From assembly GCA_021839785.1 (NCBI GenBank), contig JAKCAB010000310.1, positions 1-5,407 of the forward strand: 5,407 bases of DNA. Direction: 5' to 3'. The translations under genes and the position numbers were made by a program. Position 1 is the first letter of the stretch. Every line of letters begins with the position of its first letter. A model generated the notes under the pieces. The model was given only the letters and a program-made list of their open reading frames with translations, made no database searches and had not been told where the DNA came from. Below are positions 1-5,407 of this stretch, piece by piece. This DNA comes from a bacterium (GTDB lineage Bacteria; Verrucomicrobiota; Verrucomicrobiae; Limisphaerales; J093).

Positions 1-60
1 CGGAAGTTCACCTCCGACGCAAAGATGGTTTCGGCCACCGAAGCCGGGCCGCAAAAATAA
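1..60 (+). CDS. C-terminal end of an upstream gene (partial, product unknown)
   Basis: Frame 1 is open from the first base and closes with TAA at 58-60, giving the last 19 residues of a possible protein (RKFTSDAKMVSATEAGPQK). The tail is polar and charged, and the TAA sits directly before a stretch with promoter-like and leader features, which is what a gene end would look like. Nothing in 19 residues allows a family assignment. An open frame this short can occur by chance, so this is a likely gene end rather than a proven one. No hairpin plus T-run terminator follows it. Confidence 0.4.
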   Translation, partial: RKFTSDAKMVSATEAGPQK

Positions 61-72
61 ACTCCCGGTCTA

Positions 73-100
73 TTGCATACCGCCGGATTTTGGATAGACT
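73..100 (+). promoter_or_regulatory. Possible sigma70-type promoter for the propeller gene
   Basis: TTGCAT at 73-78 (three of six matches to TTGACA, including TTG) is followed after 16 bases by TAGACT at 95-100 (four of six matches to TATAAT, including the first TA and the last T). Transcription would start near 106-108, leaving a leader of about 85 bases before the ATG at 193. Both boxes are imperfect, so this is only a candidate. The TTG at 73 is also a formal in-frame start codon for the propeller gene, but reading it as part of a -35 box is more plausible because the extra 40 residues would bury the signal peptide. Confidence 0.3.
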
Positions 101-183
101 GTAGCGGACTGCCCCGCGCTGTGGGCGCCGCCGGCGGTAATGTACCTCAGGGGATCGTCTGCAGCCCCGTGGCGCGGGCAGTC

Positions 184-188
184 AGGAG
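184..188 (+). promoter_or_regulatory. Ribosome binding site AGGAG that sets the propeller start
   Basis: AGGAG lies four bases before the ATG at 193. The spacing is short, but this is the only good Shine-Dalgarno match in the leader. It supports the ATG at 193 over the in-frame TTG at 73, GTG at 121 and GTG at 169. The protein then begins with a textbook signal peptide. Confidence 0.6.
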
Positions 189-192
189 CCGT

Positions 193-1182
193 ATGCGCCG
201 TTTCGTAGCCGCTCTCGTTTTCCTTTTCTGGCCGGCAACCGCCTTTGCGGCGTCGAGCCTCCTTCTGGTTTTGGCCAAGCAGGACAACACGCTCGAAGTC
301 GTGGATCCCGGTTCGGGCAAAATCCTGTCCCGCATCCCCGCCGGCAACGATCCGCACGAAGTCGTGGCCTCAGCCGACGGCACGCGGGCCTACGCGTCGA
401 ACTACGGCGGCCCGCGCAGCAGCTATCACACCATCGCCCAAATCGATCTCACCGCCCGCAAAGCGCTGCCGCCCATTGACATCACTCCGCTCCACGGCGC
501 CCACGGCCTCGCCTGGGCCGGTGGCGAACTGTACTTCACCGCGGAAGTGAACAAGGTCTTCGGCCGCTGGAACCCCGCGACGGGCCGCGTTGACTGGATC
601 ATGGGCACCGGCCAGGACCGGACCCACATGATCGAGCTGAGCGCCGATCTCAACCACATCTACACGGGCAACATCAATTCCAATACGGTCAGCCTCTTCC
701 ACCGCGTACCGGGAAACCAGCCCTTCACGGACCTTTGGACCCAGACCCTGGTCCCGGTGGGCGATGGCCCCGAGGGGTTTGACGTCTCGCCGAATGGCAA
801 GGAACTGTGGGCCGCCAACTCCCACGGCGCCTCCGTCTCGATCGTGGATCTCGCCACTGCGCGAGTGACCGCGACCATCCCCGTAGGCACGGGCCAGTCC
901 AACCGATTGCGCTTCACTCCCGACGGCAAACACGCCTTCATCTCGGACCTCCGCACGGGCGACCTGGTCATTCTGGACGCGGCCTCGCACCAGATCGTGA
1001 AGCGGCTCAAACTGGGCCGCAGCGCCGCCGGCATCCTCATGGTCCCGGAACGCAACTGTGCCTACGTCGCGCTGAGCGCGGACAACCGTGTGGACATCAT
1101 CGACCTGTCGAAGCTGGAAGTGACTGGCCACATCGCCACCGGCCGGGGTCCGGACGGCATGGCCTGGGTGCGAGGGCGCTGA
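193..1182 (+). CDS. Secreted seven-bladed YVTN-type beta-propeller protein
   Basis: This encodes a 329-residue protein predicted to leave the cytoplasm; its activity is unknown. Residues 1-20 form a Sec signal peptide: two Arg, a hydrophobic core (FVAALVFLFW) and a probable cleavage site near AFA-A or FAA-S. The rest is a repeat protein. The inner-strand motif recurs as DPHEV (53-57), AHGL (103-106), RTHMI (143-147), GPEGF (192-196), QSNRL (235-239), SAAGI (277-281) and GPDGM (319-323), each followed by D/N-G turns and VxxxDLxTxxVxxTIPVG-like strands. That makes seven blades. The last blade has only its inner strand at the C-terminus and would be completed by the N-terminal strands at residues 22-50, the usual velcro closure. 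YVTN/NHL/lactonase-type propellers bind ligands, proteins or metals, and the fold alone does not say which. Histidines 55, 104 and 145 occupy equivalent places in blades 1-3. The start was chosen for AGGAG and the signal peptide; a TTG at 73 in the same frame would add 40 unlikely residues. The downstream transporter is 92 bases away and need not be related. Confidence 0.92.
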   Translation: MRRFVAALVFLFWPATAFAASSLLLVLAKQDNTLEVVDPGSGKILSRIPAGNDPHEVVASADGTRAYASNYGGPRSSYHTIAQIDLTARKALPPIDITPLHGAHGLAWAGGELYFTAEVNKVFGRWNPATGRVDWIMGTGQDRTHMIELSADLNHIYTGNINSNTVSLFHRVPGNQPFTDLWTQTLVPVGDGPEGFDVSPNGKELWAANSHGASVSIVDLATARVTATIPVGTGQSNRLRFTPDGKHAFISDLRTGDLVILDAASHQIVKRLKLGRSAAGILMVPERNCAYVALSADNRVDIIDLSKLEVTGHIATGRGPDGMAWVRGR

Positions 1183-1262
1183 GCTTTTCTCTCGCCCGTC
1201 GTCCCGGCGGCATCCAAGAAGATGTGCACCTCGAAGCCACGAGACTGGCCGAGCCGTCCCAG

Positions 1263-1268
1263 TATGCT
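1263..1268 (+). promoter_or_regulatory. -10-like box immediately before the ABC ATPase start (possible leaderless promoter)
   Basis: TATGCT matches TATAAT at four of six positions, including the first TA and last T, and ends six bases before the GTG at 1275. A transcript started at normal distance from this box would begin at or next to that GTG, giving a leaderless or nearly leaderless mRNA. The region before the GTG has no Shine-Dalgarno sequence, which fits. The -35 side is poor: GAGACT at 1241-1246, 16 bases upstream, keeps only the central GAC. The operon may instead be read through from the propeller promoter. Confidence 0.35.
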
Positions 1269-1274
1269 GAAACT

Positions 1275-1952
1275 GTGGCACTGCTTCGGTTTGAAGGCGT
1301 CAGCAAACATTACGCCACCGACGGCGCCCGCGTTGACGCACTCCGTGAGATAACGCTGTCGTTCCAAGCGGGAGAATTCGTGTCGCTCGCCGGGCCGAGC
1401 GGTTGCGGCAAATCGACCTTGCTGAACCTGGCCGGGGCGATGGACTTTCCTTCTTCCGGCACGGTGTCGATTGACGGTGTTTCGACCGCCGCGCTGAACG
1501 ACGGCGCCCTCACGCGCCTCCGCCGGGAGAAGACGGGCTTCGTCTTCCAGTCCTTCCAGCTTCTTCAGAACCTTTCGGTGGTGGAAAACGTCGAGCTTCC
1601 GCTGCTGCTGGCCGGCGCGCCGCAGGCCCGCGAGCGTGCCCTGGAACGCCTGGAATGGGTTGAACTTGCCGGTCTCGCCGATCGCTTGCCGCATCAACTC
1701 TCCGGAGGCCAGATGCAGCGTGCCGCCATTGCGCGGGCGCTGGTGAACGAGCCTCGCATTCTGCTGGCCGACGAGCCGACGGGAAACCTCGACACCGCCA
1801 CGGGTGCGGTGATCCTCGCGTTGCTCCGCCGGATTGTGGACGAGCGCGGCACGCTGCTGCTGATGGCAACACACAGCGCCGAAGCCGCCGCGGCGAGCGA
1901 CCGCATGGTCCGCCTACGCGACGGTCGCGTCGAGGCTCCGCCCGCGGTCTGA
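1275..1952 (+). CDS. ABC transporter ATP-binding protein, LolD/MacB/YbbA type
   Basis: This 225-residue cytoplasmic ATPase powers the FtsX-type permease encoded directly after it. All nucleotide-binding motifs are intact: Walker A GPSGCGKST (40-48), Q-loop Gln92 in VFQSFQLL, signature LSGGQ (142-146), Walker B ILLADE (162-167) with catalytic Glu167, D-loop NLD (171-173) and switch His200. The sequence FQSFQLLQNLSVVENVELPLL and the ADEPTGNLD box are typical of the MacB/LolD/YbbA/FtsE group that pairs with FtsX-type permeases rather than channel-forming importers. Length is normal for that group (about 220-235). No in-frame ATG exists near the N-terminus. GTG at 1275 puts the first strand (ALLRFEGVSKHY) at the usual distance, while GTG at 1224 would add 17 residues; the ATG at 1264 is out of frame. 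The TGA is separated from the permease ATG by a single base, so the two are almost certainly co-translated. The family is certain; the substrate and exact orthology (LolD versus YbbA versus AttE-like) are not. Confidence 0.96.
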   Translation: MALLRFEGVSKHYATDGARVDALREITLSFQAGEFVSLAGPSGCGKSTLLNLAGAMDFPSSGTVSIDGVSTAALNDGALTRLRREKTGFVFQSFQLLQNLSVVENVELPLLLAGAPQARERALERLEWVELAGLADRLPHQLSGGQMQRAAIARALVNEPRILLADEPTGNLDTATGAVILALLRRIVDERGTLLLMATHSAEAAAASDRMVRLRDGRVEAPPAV

Positions 1953-1953
1953 G

Positions 1954-4467
1954 ATGCCCGCCGCGCTGCTATTCTCCCGCCTCATGCTGCGCCCGCTGCG
2001 CCGGGAACCGGCCCGCACGGCGCTTACGATGCTGGCCATCGCGCTTGGGGTCGCGGTCGTGCTGGCCATCGACCTTGCGGGCGATGCGGCCGCCGGCTCG
2101 TTCCGCTCCTCGGTCGAGACGCTGGCCGGCGACGCCGATTTCGAAGTCTCCGCGCCGGGCGGTCTGCCTGCCTCGGTCGCCGCCACCGTCGCCACGCTCC
2201 CCTACGCGCTCGACGTCGGCCCGCGCATCGAAGACTCGGCCGAAGTCGTGCAAACCGGTCACGTGGTTCCGCTGATCGGCGTGGACATGGTCGCCGACGC
2301 TTCAGCCAACGAATCCGGCTCGCCGCAAGACCTCGGCGACCTTTCCACGACGGCGCAAGTCTGGATCGGCCGCGATTTTCCGCACGCCGCCTCCGGCACG
2401 CTCGACCTGCGCATCAACGACCGCATCGTCTCGCTCACCATCCGCGGCCGGTTGAAGGGCAATACGGGCGAAGCCGCCGTCATTGACCTTGCGCTGGCCG
2501 ACCGCCTGCTCCACCGCAACGGCGCTCTCGACCGCATCCTCATCCGCATCCCGAAAGGCGAGGGGAATCTCGACACCTGGGAACACCGCCTGCGCGCCGC
2601 GCTTCCTTCCGGCGTCACGCTCGAGCGAGGCGGCGCACGCACGCGAGAAAACCGGAAAATGCTCGAAGCCTTCCGCTGGAATCTCCGCGTGCTGAGCTAC
2701 ATTGCTCTGCTGGTTGGGGCCTTTCTGATCTACAACACGGTTTCGGTTTCGGTGGTGCGCCGCCGGGCGGAAACCGGCATCCTCCGCGCCCTGGGGGCCG
2801 GACGCGCCACCATCGCCGCCGCGTTCCTCGCCGAATCCGCCGCCTTCGGCCTGGCCGGCTCTCTGCTCGGCATCCTGCTTGGCCGCCTGCTCGCCTTGGC
2901 CGCGGTGAAACTCGTTTCGTCCACCGTCGAATCGCTTTACGTCAGCAGTACGCCCGCCCCGATCGCGCTCACTTTCCCCGCCGCGGTGGCGGCGCTGGTT
3001 CTCGGTACCGCGGTCTCTGTTCTCTCGGGCGTGGCTCCGGCGCTCGAAGCCTCTACCGTCCCGCCCACGGAAGCCATGGCGCGCGGCCGGGTCGATTACC
3101 AGTCCCGCGTGCGCAAAGCTCGCGATCTCGTCTTCGCCGCGCTACTTTCGGCCGCAGCGGTCATCGCGTCACGCATGCCCGCGGTCGAAGGCAAGCCGCT
3201 TTTCGGTTACCTGGCCGCGCTGCTGCTGGTGGCCGCCGGATCGCTGGCGATTCCCTTCCTCGTTTCCGCCTTTTGCAACGCAACCGGAGCCAGGCTTGGC
3301 CGATTGCTTGGCGTCGAAGTGCTGCTGGCGGGCCGCGGGCTCGCCGCCTCGTTGCGCCGCACCTCGGTGCTCACGGCCGCTCTTGCCGTCGCCGTCGCCA
3401 TGATGGCCGCGGTCGGCATCATGGTGGGCAGTTTCCGCGAAACCGTCTTCCTGTGGATGCAAAACCAGCTCAAGGCCGACCTCTATCTCCGTCCCGCGGG
3501 CCCGGCCGCAGCCGACCGCCATCCCGTCATGGCCGCCTCTGTCCCGGACAGGATCGAGCAACTGCCCGAGGTCCTCGCCGTCAACCGCTTCCGCGCCTAC
3601 GCGATCAGCTACGGAGGCCTTCCCGCCACGCTCGCCTCCACCGATATGGCCATCGAGCGGCGCTTCGGCCGCCTGAAATTCCTCGGCGGCGTCAACCGGG
3701 AAGACGTCTTCGGCCTCATCCGGCAAGGGAACTACGCCATAGTCAGCGAACCCTTCGCCAACAAACACCACGTCGAGGCCGGGTCAACCTTGACGCTCTC
3801 CCTCGGCGGGCATCTCGTCCCGCTTCGTGTCCTCGGCGTCTACTACGACTACGCCAGCGAACGCGGCTACATTCTGCTGGACCGAAATGTCCTGCTCCGC
3901 TACCTGCCTGATCCGGCCGCTTCGAACGTCGCCGTCTATCTGAAACCCGGCGTTACGCTCGATTCAGGGCGCGCCGCGGTCGAACGCGCGATCGGCTCTC
4001 ACAGCGTCCTGGTGATCGCCAACCGCAGCCTCCGCGACGAAGCCATGCGCATCTTCGACCGCACGTTCGCCATCACGTACGCCCTCGAAGCGGTCGCCAT
4101 CCTGGTCGCCGTGATGGGCATGGCCGGCGCGCTTCTGGCTCTCATCATCGACCGCCGCCGCGAACTCGGCCTCCTCCGCTTCCTCGGCGCCTCCGCCGCC
4201 CAAATCCGCCGGCTGATTCTTTTCGAAGCCGGACTGCTGGGCCTGCTGGCCAACGCCATCGGTCTCGCGCTCGGCGTCTTGCTCTCGCTCATCCTGATTT
4301 ACGTCATCAACAAGCAGTCCTTCGGCTGGACCATCCAGTTTCACTGGCCGGTGGTTGTGCTGCTTGGGTCGCTCGGCACGGTCTTTCTCGCGGCTGTTCT
4401 CTCCGGGCTTTATCCTGCCCGAGTTGCCATGCGCCTGAACCCCATCGAGGTGGTCCATGAAGAGTAG
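1954..4467 (+). CDS. FtsX-type ABC transporter permease with two fused half-units (YbbP/AttFG-like)
   Basis: This is an 837-residue inner-membrane protein, predicted partner of the ATPase before it. I see about ten membrane segments: 22-43, then after a large extracytoplasmic domain (about 45-245) 248-268, 290-320 and 343-366, a central pair at 392-408 and 418-440, 470-492, a second extracytoplasmic domain (about 495-705), then 710-732, 757-785 and 798-820. The FtsX core occurs twice: RRAETGILRALGAG (270-283) and RRRELGLLRFLGAS (734-747), each followed by a long Gly/Leu-rich helix and ending in P-(10 or so)-P-x-E (Pro362 to Glu373; Pro821 to Glu832). This is an internal duplication with both halves in one chain, as in E. 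coli YbbP (a similar length), and unlike MacB or LolC/LolE, which have one unit each. Such permeases are mechanotransmitters or lipid/lipoprotein extractors rather than classical pores. The ATG is one base past the ATPase stop without a proper Shine-Dalgarno, indicating coupling. Its end overlaps the next gene by 11 bases. The substrate is unknown. Confidence 0.96.
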   Translation: MPAALLFSRLMLRPLRREPARTALTMLAIALGVAVVLAIDLAGDAAAGSFRSSVETLAGDADFEVSAPGGLPASVAATVATLPYALDVGPRIEDSAEVVQTGHVVPLIGVDMVADASANESGSPQDLGDLSTTAQVWIGRDFPHAASGTLDLRINDRIVSLTIRGRLKGNTGEAAVIDLALADRLLHRNGALDRILIRIPKGEGNLDTWEHRLRAALPSGVTLERGGARTRENRKMLEAFRWNLRVLSYIALLVGAFLIYNTVSVSVVRRRAETGILRALGAGRATIAAAFLAESAAFGLAGSLLGILLGRLLALAAVKLVSSTVESLYVSSTPAPIALTFPAAVAALVLGTAVSVLSGVAPALEASTVPPTEAMARGRVDYQSRVRKARDLVFAALLSAAAVIASRMPAVEGKPLFGYLAALLLVAAGSLAIPFLVSAFCNATGARLGRLLGVEVLLAGRGLAASLRRTSVLTAALAVAVAMMAAVGIMVGSFRETVFLWMQNQLKADLYLRPAGPAAADRHPVMAASVPDRIEQLPEVLAVNRFRAYAISYGGLPATLASTDMAIERRFGRLKFLGGVNREDVFGLIRQGNYAIVSEPFANKHHVEAGSTLTLSLGGHLVPLRVLGVYYDYASERGYILLDRNVLLRYLPDPAASNVAVYLKPGVTLDSGRAAVERAIGSHSVLVIANRSLRDEAMRIFDRTFAITYALEAVAILVAVMGMAGALLALIIDRRRELGLLRFLGASAAQIRRLILFEAGLLGLLANAIGLALGVLLSLILIYVINKQSFGWTIQFHWPVVVLLGSLGTVFLAAVLSGLYPARVAMRLNPIEVVHEE
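4447..4453 (+). promoter_or_regulatory. Ribosome binding site inside the permease gene for the lipocalin-like gene
   Basis: GAGGTGG lies within the last permease codons (Glu-Val-Val region), with GAGG ending six bases before the ATG at 4457. It supports that ATG as the true start and shows that the third gene can be initiated by ribosomes finishing the permease. Confidence 0.6.
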
Positions 4468-5407
4468 CCTGCTGCTGGCGACGCTGCTGGCAGCCTACCG
4501 CCTTGCGGTGCCGGGCTATCACTACGAATTTCCGCGCGACCACTTCAACCACCCCGATTTTCAAACCGAGTGGTGGTACTACACCGGCAACCTCGTTTCC
4601 GCGCAGGGCCGCCACTTCGGCTTCGAACTGACGTTTTTCCGCCAAGGCGTCTCGCAGGCGCCGCAACCCGAGCCCTGGGGCGTCAACGACGTCTATCTCG
4701 CGCACCTGGCGTTGAGCGACCTCGACGGCGGCCGCTTCTATCACACCGAGCGTCTCAACCGCCCCGGCCCCGGTTTCGCCGGCGCCGACCTGGCCAGCGG
4801 CCGCATCTGGAACGGCAACTGGCAATCCAGGTGGCGCCTGGCCTCGCTGCCCGACGGGGTTTTCACCGATCAGCAACTCCAGGCCGTCACCGAAACGTTC
4901 TCGCTCGACCTCCACGTGGTGTCTCAAAAGCCGCCGGTCATTCACGGCGTCAACGGAGTCAGCCAGAAGGCCCAAGGCGCGGGGCGCGCCTCCTACTACA
5001 TCTCTTTCACGCGTCTCAAGACCAACGGAACCATCACCCTCAACGGGACGCGCTTTGAGGTCACCGGAACCTCCTGGATGGACCACGAATTCTTCACCCA
5101 CCAACTCGAACCGGACCAGACCGGCTGGGACTGGTTCAGCATTCAACTCGACAACGGAAGCGAGCTGATGCTTTACCGCATCCGCCGGCGCGACGGCAGC
5201 GCCGACCCTTACTCCTCCGGCACCTACGTGGAGCCCAACGGGCGCGCCCACCACCTCAGCCGGGCGGATTTCACGCTGACTCCGCACGCCACGGCGGGCT
5301 CCCGCTACCCGCTGGCGTGGACCATCGAAGTTCCCTCGCTTCCGTTGACGCTTGAAGCCACCACCCCTCTCCGCACACAAGAGTTCACGGGAGAAACGCC
5401 GGCGTCG
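4457..5407 (+). CDS. Exported lipocalin-like protein, AttH / CrtC-like family (3' end cut off)
   Basis: The frame stays open from ATG 4457 to the last base (317 codons, no stop), so the C-terminus lies outside the window. Residues 1-17 look like a Sec signal (MKSS, then LLLATLLAA); there is no cysteine in the visible protein, so it is not a lipoprotein. Family hallmarks of the AttH/DUF2006 and carotenoid 1,2-hydratase-like group are clear: HPDFQTEWWYYTGNL (32-46), FGFELTFFRQ (54-63), DVYLAHLALSD (78-88), WMDHEF (207-212) and GWDWFSIQLDNGSELMLYRIR (223-243). The fold is two lipocalin-like barrels; the first ends before about residue 200 and the second is incomplete, lacking the usual closing GYxELTGY-like strand. 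Relatives are about 350-390 residues, so roughly 40-70 are missing. Related genes commonly sit beside an ABC ATPase and FtsX permease, as here, including the Agrobacterium att cluster. The role is unproven: a periplasmic carrier or enzyme for a hydrophobic molecule is my inference. The true CrtC reaction (water addition to carotenoids) is possible but not supported, as no carotenoid genes are visible. Confidence 0.94.
   Translation, partial: MKSSLLLATLLAAYRLAVPGYHYEFPRDHFNHPDFQTEWWYYTGNLVSAQGRHFGFELTFFRQGVSQAPQPEPWGVNDVYLAHLALSDLDGGRFYHTERLNRPGPGFAGADLASGRIWNGNWQSRWRLASLPDGVFTDQQLQAVTETFSLDLHVVSQKPPVIHGVNGVSQKAQGAGRASYYISFTRLKTNGTITLNGTRFEVTGTSWMDHEFFTHQLEPDQTGWDWFSIQLDNGSELMLYRIRRRDGSADPYSSGTYVEPNGRAHHLSRADFTLTPHATAGSRYPLAWTIEVPSLPLTLEATTPLRTQEFTGETPAS

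Noticed and set aside
44..70. Possible terminator hairpin after the upstream gene (CCGGG near 46-50 with CCCGG near 64-68)
   Set aside because: Only five pairs with a loop of about 13-15 bases and no T-run after it.
73..192. TTG at 73 as the start of the propeller protein
   Set aside because: It would add 40 residues with no family similarity in front of a typical signal peptide, has no ribosome binding site, and falls within a possible -35 box.
1183..1262. Terminator or small gene between the propeller gene and the ABC ATPase
   Set aside because: The TTTTCT after the stop codon is not preceded by a stable stem, and no short frame with a ribosome binding site stands out.
807..1274. N-terminal extension of the ABC ATPase frame back into the propeller gene
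   Set aside because: The frame is open but its translation (Arg, His and Pro rich) is not protein-like for this family, and it overlaps the propeller gene. The conserved ATPase begins just after the GTG at 1275.
370..1281. A 303-codon open frame on the - strand opposite the propeller gene
   Set aside because: No domain, low-complexity composition, and the + strand frame carries seven matching propeller motifs and a signal peptide. It is a shadow frame.
4307..5380. A 357-codon open frame on the - strand opposite the permease end and the lipocalin-like gene
   Set aside because: Its translation is rich in Val, Glu, Arg and Gly with no recognisable domain, and it lies opposite two genes with clear family motifs. 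Long antisense frames are expected where third codon positions are nearly all G or C.

Overview
The window is GC-rich DNA with tightly packed genes, all on the + strand. It looks like a Gram-negative-type bacterium: two products carry export signals, and three genes form an envelope-type ABC system with large extracytoplasmic domains. A seven-bladed YVTN-type propeller, a strong preference for C or G at third codon positions, and a -10-like box directly in front of a GTG start would fit an Acidobacteriota (Solibacter/Bryobacter-like) genome. That assignment is an inference from style, not from a marker gene.

Layout. Bases 1-60 look like the last codons of an upstream gene. Bases 61-192 are a leader with a possible weak promoter and an AGGAG box. 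A secreted seven-bladed beta-propeller protein occupies 193-1182. After a 92-base gap holding a -10-like element, three genes follow with almost no spacing: an ABC ATPase of the LolD/MacB/YbbA type (1275-1952), a ten-helix FtsX-type permease (1954-4467; 1-base gap) and an AttH/CrtC-like lipocalin-fold protein (4457 onward; 11-base overlap with the permease) that runs off the end of the window. No gene-free stretch exceeds 300 bases, and I see no RNA gene, mobile element, CRISPR array or convincing terminator.

How the genes work together. The ATPase and permease should form one transporter: an ATPase dimer with a single 837-residue permease that carries two fused FtsX half-units, the same plan as E. 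coli YbbA-YbbP. The third gene encodes a predicted exported protein with a lipocalin-like fold, translationally coupled to the permease. A reasonable model is that the transporter lifts a hydrophobic molecule from the inner membrane and the lipocalin-like protein binds, carries or modifies it. The substrate is unknown, and carotenoid hydratase activity should not be assumed. The propeller gene is adjacent but separated, and nothing in the sequence ties it to the transporter. The most testable new idea in it is a cluster of histidines at equivalent positions of three successive blades, which could form a metal or ligand site.
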